The notes: a model not told the origin generated them from the sequence alone. A stretch of 64,000 nt of DNA from Bacillus mycoides (GCF_018742245.1 NZ_CP036132.1:1855001-1919000), one strand, 5' to 3'. Positions 43,169-53,026 are shown, counted from the stretch's first letter. Made by a program: numbers and translations.

Positions 43169-43825
43169 TTGAAGTATGGAAAAGTAGCAGTAGTTGGAGC
43201 ATTAGCAGTAGGATTATTATCAGGTTGTTTCGGTGAAAAACCAGAAGAAAATTTATATACGGCTTTTGAAACAGCAGCGACACAAGAAAAATCGTTAGCT
43301 GATGATACGAAAAAGTTAGAGCAATTAGAAAAGCAAGGGCAAGAACTATATTCTCAAATTTTACAAGAAGGTAAAGAACATAATGAAGCAGTCACGAAGA
43401 AGATAGAGGAAGCTACTGCAAATGTAAATGAGCGTGAGAAAGTATTGAAAAACGAGAAAGAACTGTTAGAGAAAGCTCAGAAGGAGACGAAATCAGTTCA
43501 AAGCAATATAGAGAAGCTTGAAGATAAGAAATTACAAAAACAAGCTAAAGCAGTAGAAGAGTCGTATAAAAACCGTTATGATGCATTCCAAAAAATGAAT
43601 GAGGATTACACGAAGGCGTTAGCGAATGAAAAAGAGCTGTATGAAAAATTAAAAGTAAAAGAAACGAAGTTAAAAGAAATTGGTGAAAAAGTTAAAACTG
43701 TTAATGAGTTAAATGTGGAAGCTCAAAAGGCGAAAGAACAATTTAATAAACACACAAAAGAGTATAATGACAGTAAATTAGCATTTTACAAAGATGCACA
43801 GATTAAGACTAAAGAACAAAAATAA
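43169..43825 (+). CDS. ykyA: YkyA family cell-wall-associated lipoprotein
   Basis: A 218-residue lipoprotein: signal MKYGKVAVVGALAVGLLSGC with lipobox LLSGC, then an almost wholly helical, glutamate/lysine-rich coiled coil (about residues 50-215). This is the YkyA family (putative cell-wall-binding lipoprotein). The start is TTG, eight bases after TTGGAGG; earlier TTG codons in the same frame overlap that site. It follows the deacetylase gene by 15 bases, suggesting a shared role in the envelope. Confidence 0.85.
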   Translation: MKYGKVAVVGALAVGLLSGCFGEKPEENLYTAFETAATQEKSLADDTKKLEQLEKQGQELYSQILQEGKEHNEAVTKKIEEATANVNEREKVLKNEKELLEKAQKETKSVQSNIEKLEDKKLQKQAKAVEESYKNRYDAFQKMNEDYTKALANEKELYEKLKVKETKLKEIGEKVKTVNELNVEAQKAKEQFNKHTKEYNDSKLAFYKDAQIKTKEQK

Positions 43826-43854
43826 AGAATGATCTTAATCCTAATAAAAAAGCT

Positions 43855-43906
43855 ATAGAAAAAGCCGGAGAAACATTGCAAAAAGTGTTTTTTCGGCTTT
43901 TGTCGT
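43855..43906 (+). terminator. Rho-independent terminator
   Basis: AAAAAGCCGGAGAAACA pairs with TGTTTTTTCGGCTTTT, with a short loop and T-rich end. Confidence 0.8.
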
Positions 43907-43996
43907 TAAATGAATAGAAAAGACTGGAATTGATATCATAAAAGAGTTATAGTGTATTATTCGAAGGAAAACATTGTAAAGTAAGGAGAATGAAAT

Positions 43997-44677
43997 ATGT
44001 CATATGAATTTTTATTCAAATTAGGTTTAGCACTCTTTTTAGGATTATTCATCGGGATAGATAGGCAGCTAAAGAATAAACCGCTTGGTGTGAAAACAAG
44101 TATGGTTATTTCTGTAGCAAGTTGTTTAATTACAATGGTTTCAATTGAATCTGTAAATGTATATTCTGTACCGGGTCATACGAATATGGATCCAATGCGA
44201 TTAGCTGCCCAAATTGTTAGTGGTATTGGTTTTCTTGGAGCGGGGGTAATTTTACGAAGAAGTAATGACGTTATTTCTGGATTAACGACAGCTTCAATGG
44301 TATGGGCTGCTTCAGCTTTAGGTATTGCGATTGGAGCAGGATTTTATATACAAGCGACGGTTGCTATGGTTTTAATTATATTAGCAATCAATGTACTTCC
44401 TCACCTTGTGAAAATTGCAGGCCCATATTCATTGAGACAAAAGGACTTGTCTATCAAAATTACTGTAAATGAGCATCGAGAGTTAGACGGGATTTTTAAG
44501 CAAATTAAAAATTTAAATATGCAAGTGAAGCGAGTGAAAATTAAAGATATTGATAATGGAGCATCTCAGCAATTAGAAATGGTAATTTTAGCTCCAGAAG
44601 ATTTATATACAACTGAGTTATATAGTTCTCTAAAAGAAATCGATCATGTCGTATCTGTTGAAGTTGAAAGTAGATAA
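43997..44677 (+). CDS. MgtC/SapB family membrane protein
   Basis: A 226-residue protein with five hydrophobic segments in the first 140 residues and a soluble C-terminal ACT-like domain. The MgtC signature segments are LFIGIDRQLKNKPLGVKTSM, GIGFLGAGVILR and GLTTASMVWAASALGIAIGAG (core GLTTASMVWAASAL). MgtC proteins support growth in low magnesium and inhibit the F-type ATP synthase in pathogens; in Bacillus the role is less clear. TAAGGAG precedes the ATG. It is monocistronic. Confidence 0.9.
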   Translation: MSYEFLFKLGLALFLGLFIGIDRQLKNKPLGVKTSMVISVASCLITMVSIESVNVYSVPGHTNMDPMRLAAQIVSGIGFLGAGVILRRSNDVISGLTTASMVWAASALGIAIGAGFYIQATVAMVLIILAINVLPHLVKIAGPYSLRQKDLSIKITVNEHRELDGIFKQIKNLNMQVKRVKIKDIDNGASQQLEMVILAPEDLYTTELYSSLKEIDHVVSVEVESR

Positions 44678-44685
44678 AAAAGATT

Positions 44686-44722
44686 GAAAAGGGTGATGAA
44701 AATTCACTCTTTTTTTAATGAA
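44686..44722 (+). terminator. Rho-independent terminator
   Basis: AAAGGGTGA and TCACTCTTT with a seven-base loop and a T-run after the MgtC-like gene. Confidence 0.8.
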
Positions 44723-44765
44723 AAAAACATTTTGCTATAATTAATTACAAAGGGGGATACAAGTG

Positions 44766-45299
44766 ATGGAGATACATGTTCGAAGGGCAACGAAAAATGA
44801 TATTGCAAGTATAGCAAAAGTGCATGTGGAGAGCTGGAAAACCACATATAAAGGGATATTCGCTAACGAAATTTTAGAAAATGTAACATTCGAACAAAGA
44901 AAAAAGCAATGGGAAAACATTTTTCAAAAAGAAGACAATCTAGAATATAGATTTATAGCAGAGACGTTAACTGGAGAAATTATTGGATTTATCGATGGTG
45001 GAACTGAAAGAATGGGTACATATAATTGTGATATGGAATTATATGCGATTTACATTTTACAAGAGTATCAAGGGTTGAAAGTAGGGAAAATATTATTTCA
45101 AGCTTTACTGTCAGAATGTATAAATAATAATATGGAATCTCTTTTAGTTTGGGTAGTTTCTAATAATCCTTCTAAAAAGTTTTATGAAAAATATAATCCG
45201 GAAAAAATTGACACGAAACTTTTAGAAAGACTAAATGTAGAAGAAATAGCATATGCTTGGCGAGATATGGATTGTTTATACAAATCACTATCAATTTAG
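44766..45299 (+). CDS. GNAT family N-acetyltransferase
   Basis: A 177-residue acetyl-CoA-dependent acetyltransferase. The N-terminus IHVRRATKNDIASIAKVHVESWKTTYKGI is typical of a large group of GNAT proteins; the acetyl-CoA loop is in YQGLKVGKILFQAL (Q-x-x-G/K-x-G motif form). The C-terminus has diverged from the usual GFxxxGxxxxY. The acceptor is unknown. The ATG is nine bases from AAGGGGG; a GTG three bases earlier is possible. A strong terminator follows. Confidence 0.85.
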   Translation: MEIHVRRATKNDIASIAKVHVESWKTTYKGIFANEILENVTFEQRKKQWENIFQKEDNLEYRFIAETLTGEIIGFIDGGTERMGTYNCDMELYAIYILQEYQGLKVGKILFQALLSECINNNMESLLVWVVSNNPSKKFYEKYNPEKIDTKLLERLNVEEIAYAWRDMDCLYKSLSI

Positions 45300-45340
45300 A
45301 AGAAGATAATATTATTATGTAAACTTAATTTACAAGAATG

Positions 45341-45376
45341 AAAAAATACATCAATTATTATATTGGTGTATTTTTT
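45341..45376 (+). terminator. Rho-independent terminator
   Basis: AAAAAATACATCAAT pairs with ATTGGTGTATTTTTT, seven-base loop, T-run. Confidence 0.88.
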
Positions 45377-45443
45377 GTTGATGGATTAAACGTTTTGAAA
45401 AGGTGAAAAGTTTAGTTAGATAAAAAAATTCTGAAATATACCT

Positions 45444-45471
45444 TGAAATGATTATCATTATCAATTAGAAT
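45444..45471 (+). promoter_or_regulatory. asb promoter overlapped by a Fur box
   Basis: TTGAAA and TAGAAT with a 16-base spacer form the promoter. AATGATTATCATTATC in the spacer matches 16 consecutive bases of the Fur consensus (inverse GATAATGATAATCATTATC). Binding of Fur-Fe would block the promoter when iron is plentiful. A further small repeat AGTTGA/TCAACT follows at 45475-45495. Confidence 0.88.
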
Positions 45472-45548
45472 CATAGTTGATAATAAAATTCAACTGTCGG
45501 AAGTTTTACAAAAAAATGATAGTGTTCGTCTAAAAGAGGAGGAGCAGT

Positions 45549-47357
45549 ATGCAGCATGCGAAACAAATCGCGGAACATGCAACAATACAAAGCTTTTTAA
45601 ATTGTTATTTAAGAGAAACAGGAAGTGGAGAATGGATTACGGAGGATAAAAGGATAGAGGATATTTTCTGCCATTCATTTCAAAGAGATACTATCCCCAC
45701 TTATTTATGCTGCCCTTTATCGGCACAAAACGTTACTTTGTATGGGGAAGTTATATATAAATCATCAACGGACCGTCATCTATTTGGAGAACAATTTTAT
45801 TACCAAATTGGCGAAAATAAAAATGTTATTAAAGCAGATTATATTACGGTTATTATGTTTTTAATAAAGGAAATGTCTATTAACTATGGAGAAGGTACGA
45901 ATCCTGATGAACTTATGCTTCGAGTTATTCGTAGTTGTCAAAATATTGAGAAGTTTATACAAAGAAGGGAGCAGGATACAGCTGAATTATATGGTTTCCA
46001 TACGACTTTTATAGAGGCGGAGCAATCTTTATTATTTGGACATTTAACTCATCCTACACCAAAGAGTAGACAAGGTATATTGGATTGGAAAAGTTCAATG
46101 TATTCTCCTGAATTAAAAGGGGAGTGTCAACTTCACTATTTTCGGGCACATAAAAGTATAGTAAATGAAAAGTCATTGTTACAAGATTCCACAACGGCGA
46201 TGATAAAAAAGGAATTAAAGTACGATGAAAAGGTTAATCAAGAATTTATTGAAAAGTACTGTCAAGAAGATGAATATTCATTAATTCCAATCCATCCGCT
46301 ACAAGCAGAATGGCTATTACATCAATCTTATGTGCAAAATTGGATGAATCAAGGCGATCTTGAATATATCGGTCCAGTAGGTAAGTGTTATATGGCGACA
46401 TCATCACTTAGGACGTTATATCATCCTCATTCCAAGTACATGCTTAAATTTTCATTCCCTGTAAAGGTGACGAATTCAATGCGTATTAATAAATTGAAGG
46501 AACTTGAGAGTGGTCCTGAAGGGAAGGAAATGTTAAATACTAAAATTGGTGAAGTGTTAGAAAAGTTTCCGGGGTTTGATTTTATATGTGATCCCGCCTT
46601 CATTACAATAAATTATGGTATGCAAGAGTCCGGATTTGAAGTAATTATTCGGGAGAATCCTTTTTATAGTGAAAATGCGAATGACGCAACGCTTATCGCT
46701 GGATTAGTACAAGATGCAATTCCGGGTGAAAGAACTCGTTTAGCAAATATTATCCATCGCTTAGCGGATTTAGAAGGTAGAAGCTGTGAAGAGGTAAGTT
46801 TAGAGTGGTTTAGACGATATATGAATATCTCTTTAAAGCCAATGGTATGGATGTATTTACGTTATGGCGTGGCATTAGAAGCGCATCAACAAAATAGTGT
46901 TGTTCAATTGAAAGATGGTTATCCAGTTAAGTTTTACTTCCGTGATAATCAAGGTTTTTATTTCTGCAATTCAATGAAGTCAGTGCTAGATAATGAACTA
47001 GCCGGTATTGGCGAACGTACTGGAAATTTATATGACGATTATATTGTAGATGAAAGGTTTCGTTACTATTTAATTTTTAATCATATGTTTGGACTTATTA
47101 ACGGTTTTGGTACAGCAGGATTAATTAAGGAGGAAATTCTTCTCTCTGAATTAAGGTCTGTACTTGAATCATTCCTTCCATATAACCGTGAACCTTCTAC
47201 ATTTTTAAGAGAATTGTTGGAAGAGGATAAGTTGGCATGCAAAGCAAACTTGCTAACGAGATTTTTCGATGTTGATGAACTGACAAATCCTTTAGAGCAA
47301 GCAATTTATGTACAAGTAGATAATCCACTCGTTAGAGAAGTGGCTGTTCGTTCATAA
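45549..47357 (+). CDS. asbA: Petrobactin biosynthesis protein AsbA (NIS synthetase)
   Basis: A 602-residue IucA/IucC-family siderophore synthetase that, in B. anthracis, joins citrate to spermidine through an adenylated intermediate. Family features are SLIPIHPLQAEWLL, ATSSLRTLYHPHSKYMLKFS (core SSLRTLYHPHSKY) and the C-terminal ferric-reductase-like part with GVALEAHQQN. AAAAGAGGAGGAG precedes the ATG. It is the first gene after the Fur-controlled promoter; the following asb genes supply the second synthetase and 3,4-dihydroxybenzoate units. Confidence 0.96.
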   Translation: MQHAKQIAEHATIQSFLNCYLRETGSGEWITEDKRIEDIFCHSFQRDTIPTYLCCPLSAQNVTLYGEVIYKSSTDRHLFGEQFYYQIGENKNVIKADYITVIMFLIKEMSINYGEGTNPDELMLRVIRSCQNIEKFIQRREQDTAELYGFHTTFIEAEQSLLFGHLTHPTPKSRQGILDWKSSMYSPELKGECQLHYFRAHKSIVNEKSLLQDSTTAMIKKELKYDEKVNQEFIEKYCQEDEYSLIPIHPLQAEWLLHQSYVQNWMNQGDLEYIGPVGKCYMATSSLRTLYHPHSKYMLKFSFPVKVTNSMRINKLKELESGPEGKEMLNTKIGEVLEKFPGFDFICDPAFITINYGMQESGFEVIIRENPFYSENANDATLIAGLVQDAIPGERTRLANIIHRLADLEGRSCEEVSLEWFRRYMNISLKPMVWMYLRYGVALEAHQQNSVVQLKDGYPVKFYFRDNQGFYFCNSMKSVLDNELAGIGERTGNLYDDYIVDERFRYYLIFNHMFGLINGFGTAGLIKEEILLSELRSVLESFLPYNREPSTFLRELLEEDKLACKANLLTRFFDVDELTNPLEQAIYVQVDNPLVREVAVRS

Positions 47358-47424
47358 GTAGTGCTAAAATTTCACGTAATACAAATAATGGAATTCAATA
47401 TTCCGTATTATAGCGGAGGGATTT

Positions 47425-49266
47425 ATGAAAGAAGAAGTTTATCACATAAAAATATTGAAGGCACTCCAATCAAAAGAGTACATTTCAGTAAGAAGAAGAG
47501 TATTCCGGCAATTAGTAGAATCGTTAATTTATGAAGAAATCATTACGCCGATTCGTATACAAAAGGGAGAGCAAATCCTTTTTATTATACAAGGTCTTGA
47601 TGAAAAGGATCAAAATGTAATGTACCAATGCTATGGACAAGAACGTATGACATTTGGGCGTATTTGTTTGCATGACTCATTAATAATGAGAGTTCAAGAT
47701 GAGGAAGAAGAAATACAATCAGTTTCACAATTTTTACAGGAGATTTTTCGAATTGTTCAAGTGGATCGAACGAAATTGGATTCTTTTATTCAAGAATTAG
47801 AACAAACAATCTTTAAAGATACGATTGCACAATATGAGAGAAGTTGTGAAGAAGACTATCTTGCGAAATCGTATGATGAGCTTGAAAGTCATTTAATAGA
47901 TGGACACCCGTATCATCCTAGTTATAAAGCACGCATTGGATTTCAATATCGTGACAATTTTCAATATGGATTTGAATTTATGCAACCAATGAAAATTATA
48001 TGGATTGCAGTTCATGAGAAATATACGACTGTAGGATATGAAAGTGAAGAGAGTTATAACTGTACCTTTAAAGAAGAAATTGGTGAAAAGAAAATCGAAG
48101 AGTATATGGATCGTATTCGAAAAATGGACTGTGATTCGAAGAAGTATATGTTTATACCTGTTCATCCTTGGCAGTGGGAGAACTTTATTATTCCGAATTA
48201 TACTGATCATATACAGGATAAATATATTATTTATTTAGGGAAATCAGAAGATGATTATTGCGCGCAGCAGTCGATGCGGACATTAAGAAATGTTACGAAT
48301 CCAAAGAAACCATATGTAAAGTTATCAATGAATTTACTCAATACTTCAACTATCCGTACATTAAAACCACATTCGGTTGTGAGTGCACCTGCTATATCGA
48401 ATTGGTTAAAAGATATAGTAGATCATGATCCTTATTTAAGGGATGAATCGTGTTTAATTTTGTTAAATGAATTTTCGAGTGTTACGTACGATGCGAATAA
48501 AAAAGCTACATATGGCTCATTGGGATGTATTTGGCGCGAAAGCGTTCACAAATATTTAAATAAGAAAGAAGAGGCAATCCCATTTAACGGTTTATATGCT
48601 AAGGGAAAAGATGGGACACCAATTATTGATTTGTGGTTAAAGAGATATGGAGTAGAAAGCTGGCTACAATTGCTTATTCGAAAGGCAATTATCCCAGTTG
48701 TACACCTCGTTGTAGAGCATGGAATCGCATTAGAATCACATGGACAAAACATGATTTTAGTTCATGAAGAAGGAATACCAGTCCGTATTGCACTAAAAGA
48801 TTTTCATGAAGGACTGGAGTTTTATCGTCCATTTTTGAAAGAAATCGAAAAATGTCCTGACTTTACTAAAATGCATAAAACATATGCGAATGGTCAAATG
48901 AATGATTTCTTTGAAATGGACCGTATTGGATGTTTGCAAGAAATGGTTTTAGATGCGCTTTTCCTATTCAATCTAGGTGAACTGGCTTTCGTGCTGGCAG
49001 ATGAGTATCAGTTGAAAGAGGAACAATTTTGGATCATTCTTGTTGGAGAAGTAGAAGATCATTTTGAAAGATTTTCACATTTGAAAGAACGTTTTGAAGC
49101 ATTACAATTATATGCACCTACATTTCATGCAGAGCAATTAACGAAGCGGCGTTTATATATGGATGTGGAATCGCTTGTTCATGAAGTTCCAAATCCATTG
49201 TATAGAGCAAGGCAACTTACAATACAAAAATCAGTTGTTACAGGGGGAAATCATGCTAATCGTTAA
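47425..49266 (+). CDS. asbB: Petrobactin biosynthesis protein AsbB (NIS synthetase)
   Basis: A 613-residue IucA/IucC-family synthetase that attaches the second spermidine or dihydroxybenzoyl-spermidine arm to the citrate core. It shows FIPVHPWQWENFI, SMRTLRNVTNPKKPYVKLS and HGIALESHGQNM, matching AsbA in order but clearly diverged. GCGGAGGGA precedes the ATG. The C-terminal 14 bases overlap asbC. The gap of 67 bases from asbA has no terminator. Confidence 0.96.
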   Translation: MKEEVYHIKILKALQSKEYISVRRRVFRQLVESLIYEEIITPIRIQKGEQILFIIQGLDEKDQNVMYQCYGQERMTFGRICLHDSLIMRVQDEEEEIQSVSQFLQEIFRIVQVDRTKLDSFIQELEQTIFKDTIAQYERSCEEDYLAKSYDELESHLIDGHPYHPSYKARIGFQYRDNFQYGFEFMQPMKIIWIAVHEKYTTVGYESEESYNCTFKEEIGEKKIEEYMDRIRKMDCDSKKYMFIPVHPWQWENFIIPNYTDHIQDKYIIYLGKSEDDYCAQQSMRTLRNVTNPKKPYVKLSMNLLNTSTIRTLKPHSVVSAPAISNWLKDIVDHDPYLRDESCLILLNEFSSVTYDANKKATYGSLGCIWRESVHKYLNKKEEAIPFNGLYAKGKDGTPIIDLWLKRYGVESWLQLLIRKAIIPVVHLVVEHGIALESHGQNMILVHEEGIPVRIALKDFHEGLEFYRPFLKEIEKCPDFTKMHKTYANGQMNDFFEMDRIGCLQEMVLDALFLFNLGELAFVLADEYQLKEEQFWIILVGEVEDHFERFSHLKERFEALQLYAPTFHAEQLTKRRLYMDVESLVHEVPNPLYRARQLTIQKSVVTGGNHANR

Positions 49267-50491
49267 TAAACAAGAATTTAGCAAAAATGATTTTGAATTG
49301 AGATTACAAGGTTACGAGGGAATGGAACAATTTCAAGAAGCAGAAGGAAATAGATTTGCACTTTGTCTGAAAGATCCATTCGATATTATTACGCTTGTGT
49401 TTTTCCTAAAAGAAAAAAGAGCATCTGTACTACTTATTCATGAAGATACGCCAAAGGATACAGCTATTGAAATGGCAAAGCGTGCAAAGTGTACTGCACT
49501 TTTATACGGAGAAAGTAACGACTTTACAAAATTAGAAGTTCCAAATCTATTACAAGAAGAACCGTCTTTATTACAATATAGTTCAGGCACAACAGGAGAG
49601 CCAAAACTGATTCGTAGAGCATGGACGGAAATTGAAACAGAAATTGCTGCTTATAATGAAGCTTTAAAATGTGAAGAAGACGAAGTACCAATTGTAATGG
49701 CTCCAGTTTCACATTCATACGGATTAATTTGTGGCACGTTATCTGCAATTACGAGGGGTAGCAAGCCTATAATCATTACGAATAAAAACCCTAAATTCGC
49801 ATTAAATATAGTTCGTAATACAGAAAAATATATCATATATACAGTACCACTTATGCTACATATTATGGGGAGTTTTCCACAAGGGACTTTTCAGTTTCAT
49901 AAAATTATGACATCAGGATCACCATTGCCAGAACCGCTATTTTATAAGTTAAAAGGCATGACGAAATATATGATGCAGCAGTACGGCTGTTCTGAAGCTG
50001 GCTGCATTAGTATATGTCATGATATGAAGACACATTTAGACTTAGGGAAGCCACTTTCTCATGTAAGTATTAACATAGGTTCAAATGAAGATGAACCTGA
50101 AGAAATCGTAGTGAAAATTGCTGGAAAGGATATTTATACGAAAGATTTAGGGTATAAATCTGAGCAAGGCCTTCATTTCATGGGGCGAATAGATGATGTT
50201 ATTAATGTGTCCGGTCTAAAGGTCTTTCCTATAGAAGTGGAAGAAACGATGCTTCGATTAGAAGGTATTCAGGAGGCGATTGTATACCGTGGTAAGCATC
50301 CTGTGATGGGGGAAATTGTAAAAGCGAAAGTAGTCTCTCGTATTGAACCAGTACAAATAAGAGAATGGTGCATACAGCATTTACCGTTTTATAAAGTACC
50401 GCATGAAATTGAAAATGTAGCAGAAATTCCGAAAAATAAAACAGGGAAAGTAAGTCGTAAGTTATTAGAGATGGGAGAGATAACAACATGA
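49253..50491 (+). CDS. asbC: 3,4-dihydroxybenzoate-AMP ligase AsbC
   Basis: A 412-residue adenylating enzyme of the ANL superfamily that activates 3,4-dihydroxybenzoate and loads it on AsbD. The phosphate-binding loop is QYSSGTTGEPKLIRR; the adenine-site region is YGCSEAGCIS, the hinge is DLGYKSEQGLHFMGRIDDVINVSG, and the C-terminal lysine lies in PKNKTGKVSRK. It is shorter than typical aryl ligases because of a reduced N-terminal domain. The ATG has CAGGGGGAAATC upstream inside asbB. ATGA overlap with asbD follows. Confidence 0.96.
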   Translation: MLIVNKQEFSKNDFELRLQGYEGMEQFQEAEGNRFALCLKDPFDIITLVFFLKEKRASVLLIHEDTPKDTAIEMAKRAKCTALLYGESNDFTKLEVPNLLQEEPSLLQYSSGTTGEPKLIRRAWTEIETEIAAYNEALKCEEDEVPIVMAPVSHSYGLICGTLSAITRGSKPIIITNKNPKFALNIVRNTEKYIIYTVPLMLHIMGSFPQGTFQFHKIMTSGSPLPEPLFYKLKGMTKYMMQQYGCSEAGCISICHDMKTHLDLGKPLSHVSINIGSNEDEPEEIVVKIAGKDIYTKDLGYKSEQGLHFMGRIDDVINVSGLKVFPIEVEETMLRLEGIQEAIVYRGKHPVMGEIVKAKVVSRIEPVQIREWCIQHLPFYKVPHEIENVAEIPKNKTGKVSRKLLEMGEITT

Positions 50492-50763
50492 GGCGTGAAA
50501 TGTTAAAAGAAGCAGTTTTAAGCATTATGAGAGAAAAAATGGAACTGAAAAATGTAACGCATTTAGAAGAAACGATGCGTTTAAATCAAGATTTATATAT
50601 AGATTCGGTAATGCTGTTACAGCTCATAGTATACATAGAAATGGATTTAAAGCTATGCGTTCCAGAGGATGAGATAGACCCAAAGGCGTTTCTTACTGTA
50701 GGATCTTTGCTTGACTTTATGGAAGAGTTGCAGCCGTTACACGAAGTAAATGTGAATAACTAA
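50488..50763 (+). CDS. asbD: Aryl carrier protein AsbD
   Basis: A 91-residue acyl carrier-type protein carrying activated 3,4-dihydroxybenzoate on a phosphopantetheine arm. The attachment serine is Ser40 in LYIDSVMLL. It starts with ATG overlapping the asbC stop (ATGA), so carrier and ligase are produced in balance. Helix pattern and acidic C-terminus are typical of carrier proteins. Confidence 0.94.
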   Translation: MRREMLKEAVLSIMREKMELKNVTHLEETMRLNQDLYIDSVMLLQLIVYIEMDLKLCVPEDEIDPKAFLTVGSLLDFMEELQPLHEVNVNN

Positions 50764-50787
50764 CCTTTTAGGAAAGTGGATGAGAGT

Positions 50788-51792
50788 ATGACTTCAATTA
50801 AAGTTCACTGTTTAGTGAGTTGTTTTTGTGAAATTATAAAAAGGCGTAGCGATATAGATTTCCGTCCATTTTATTTCGGATTATGGGATGGAGATTTTGA
50901 TATAACAGAAGGCGGGGTTATTTCTTATCATTCCGAAAACATTAACCATGATAACTACTTACTCTGGTATGAAAAATTGTATGGTATTAAAGTGAACGAA
51001 TGGTACGATCATTCAAAAGATAAAAGTAGCAATCTAGAAACATTTTTAGAATTAGTAGAAAATAAGCCTGAAAATCGTTACGTAATTGTAATGGTTGACA
51101 TGTCTTTATTGCCTGAGAGAGAAAATAAGTTTCATCAAAAACCGTTTCCGCATTACTTAATGATATCGAAGACAGAGAAAGAAGAGGAATGGTTCATGCT
51201 TGATCCTGATTTTCGCTGGGAAGGGAATATGGAAAGAGAAAAAGTGCTCCATTCTGTTAAAGACAATCCATTTGGTGGAGGTTATTTCATTGATATAGAA
51301 GGAATTCAGGAGCCAACACAAGAGATGGTAGAAAGTTATTTCATGGAAACATTCAAAAAAGATGATAATGAATTAACAATGAAATTAAAAGAATTAATAA
51401 TAAAAATGGTAAATGAAGAGGATGGGTATTCACTTTCCGGGCTCGTAACGGCAGTAAAGCAAATACCCGTATTGGCAATACGTAAATATAGCTATGAACA
51501 TGCCTTTGCATACTTCCGTGAAACTCTACAATATTCGGAGCGAGAATTTGATTATTGGTGTGATCGAGTGGAAGACATTGTACAAGGATTTACAAATGTA
51601 CAGTACCGCGCAATCAAAATGGTAATGACAAACGATAAAGATATGTTAATCCCAATTGTTGAGAAGCTTAATGAAATGAATACAATTGAACTGCAGATTA
51701 AGGATGAATTAGAGAAACAGTTTCTGTCATGGAAAGACATGATAACAAGTCAGTCTGTCTTAACTAATACAAGTTCATTGAATTTAAGATAA
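50788..51792 (+). CDS. asbE: Petrobactin biosynthesis condensation enzyme AsbE
   Basis: A 334-residue protein specific to petrobactin clusters. In B. anthracis AsbE transfers the 3,4-dihydroxybenzoyl group from AsbD to the spermidine amines. It resembles no large family; MTSIKVHCLVSCFCEII at the N-terminus and HYLMISKTEKEEEWFMLDPDF are landmarks I recognise as AsbE-like. An in-frame GTG 12 bases earlier is possible; the ATG is chosen because AGGAAAG is about 11 bases upstream and the GTG overlaps it. It follows asbD by 24 bases. Confidence 0.93.
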   Translation: MTSIKVHCLVSCFCEIIKRRSDIDFRPFYFGLWDGDFDITEGGVISYHSENINHDNYLLWYEKLYGIKVNEWYDHSKDKSSNLETFLELVENKPENRYVIVMVDMSLLPERENKFHQKPFPHYLMISKTEKEEEWFMLDPDFRWEGNMEREKVLHSVKDNPFGGGYFIDIEGIQEPTQEMVESYFMETFKKDDNELTMKLKELIIKMVNEEDGYSLSGLVTAVKQIPVLAIRKYSYEHAFAYFRETLQYSEREFDYWCDRVEDIVQGFTNVQYRAIKMVMTNDKDMLIPIVEKLNEMNTIELQIKDELEKQFLSWKDMITSQSVLTNTSSLNLR

Positions 51793-51806
51793 GGGAGTTC
51801 AAACCA

Positions 51807-52649
51807 ATGAAATATTCGCTATGTACAATTTCATTTCGCCATCAACTAATTTCATTTACTGATATTGTTCAATTTGCATACGAAAACGATTTTGAAGGAA
51901 TTGAGTTGTGGGGGACCCATGCACAAAATTTATATATACAAGAGCGTGAAACAACAGAACGAGAAATAGATTATTTAAAGGATAAAAATTTAGAAGTTAC
52001 GATGATAAGTGATTACTTGGACATATCATTATTAGCAGATTTTCAAAAAACGATGGAAAAATGTGAACAGCTGGTAACACTAGCTAATTGGTTTAATACA
52101 AATAAAATTCGTACGTTTGCCGGGCAAAAAGGTAGTGAGGATTTCTTGGAACAAGAGAGAAAAGAGTATGTGAAGCGAATTCGCATGATTTGTGATTTAT
52201 TTGCTCAGCACAATATGTATATACTATTAGAAACACATCCAAATACGTTAACGGATACTTTACCGTCTACTTTGAAATTGTTAGAAGAAGTAAATCATCC
52301 ATATTTAAAAATAAACCTTGATTTTCTTCATATATGGGAGTCTGGTGCAGACCCGATAGATAGTTTCCAGCGACTAAAGCCGTGGATACAACATTACCAT
52401 TTTAAGAATATATCATCAGCGGAGTATTTACACGTGTTTGAACCAAATAATGTATATGCTGCTGCTGGAAGTCGTATAGGAATGGTCCCATTATTTGAAG
52501 GTATAGTAAATTATGATGAAATCATCCGGGAAGTGAGAGATACTAATCATTTTGCTTCGCTTGAATGGTTTGGGCATAATGCGAAAGATATATTGAAAGA
52601 AGAAATGAGAGCATTAACAAATAGAAAATTAGAAGTAGTAACCTCATAA
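51807..52649 (+). CDS. asbF: 3-dehydroshikimate dehydratase AsbF
   Basis: A 280-residue TIM-barrel enzyme that dehydrates 3-dehydroshikimate to 3,4-dihydroxybenzoate, the catechol building block of petrobactin. The metal ligands reported for AsbF are in place: Glu142 (LLETHP), Asp172 (NLDFLH), His198 (HYHFKN) and Glu253 (SLEWFG). It is the last gene of the asb operon, 14 bases after asbE, and is followed by a terminator. Confidence 0.97.
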   Translation: MKYSLCTISFRHQLISFTDIVQFAYENDFEGIELWGTHAQNLYIQERETTEREIDYLKDKNLEVTMISDYLDISLLADFQKTMEKCEQLVTLANWFNTNKIRTFAGQKGSEDFLEQERKEYVKRIRMICDLFAQHNMYILLETHPNTLTDTLPSTLKLLEEVNHPYLKINLDFLHIWESGADPIDSFQRLKPWIQHYHFKNISSAEYLHVFEPNNVYAAAGSRIGMVPLFEGIVNYDEIIREVRDTNHFASLEWFGHNAKDILKEEMRALTNRKLEVVTS

Positions 52650-52662
52650 GATGAAATGATGT

Positions 52663-52693
52663 AAGAGTCTCGTTTAAGAGGCTCCTTTTTTTT
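52663..52693 (+). terminator. Rho-independent terminator of the asb operon
   Basis: GAGTCTC pairs with GAGGCTC (one G-U pair) around a six-base loop, followed by a long T-run. Confidence 0.8.
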
Positions 52694-52773
52694 ACAGAAT
52701 AAATAACCAAAAATTACCATGTATTTAATTTCGGATTTGATACAATTTAATATATATAAGGAGGTGATCGGTA

Positions 52774-52980
52774 ATGGCTAGAAATCGTAACGCTAATCAA
52801 TTAGCATCACATGGAGCACAAGCAGCTCTAGATCAAATGAAATATGAAATTGCACAAGAGTTTGGTGTACAGCTTGGAGCTGATACTTCTTCACGTGCAA
52901 ACGGTTCTGTAGGCGGTGAAATTACAAAACGCCTTGTAGCGATGGCAGAACAACAGCTTGGTGGCGGATATACTCGCTAA
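52774..52980 (+). CDS. Small acid-soluble spore protein, alpha/beta type
   Basis: A 68-residue DNA-binding spore protein. The germination protease site [11 protein letters not shown] and the conserved [20 protein letters not shown] (core GGEITKRLV) are both present. Alpha/beta SASPs coat spore DNA and protect against UV and heat. AAGGAGGTGAT precedes the ATG. The region about 35 bases further upstream (CATGTA ... GATACAA) could be a sigma-G promoter, but the match is weak. Confidence 0.95.
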   Translation: MARNRNANQLASHGAQAALDQMKYEIAQEFGVQLGADTSSRANGSVGGEITKRLVAMAEQQLGGGYTR

Positions 52981-52998
52981 ATGTAGAAGGTTATAGGA

Positions 52999-53026
52999 GA
53001 AAGGAAGGATTCTTCCTTTCTTTTTT
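52999..53026 (+). terminator. Rho-independent terminator of the SASP gene
   Basis: GAAAGGAAG and CTTCCTTTC around four bases, then a T-run. Confidence 0.85.

Noticed and set aside
52718..52745. Sigma-G promoter before the SASP gene
   Set aside because: Only a loose match to the consensus; mentioned with the gene but not annotated as a separate feature.
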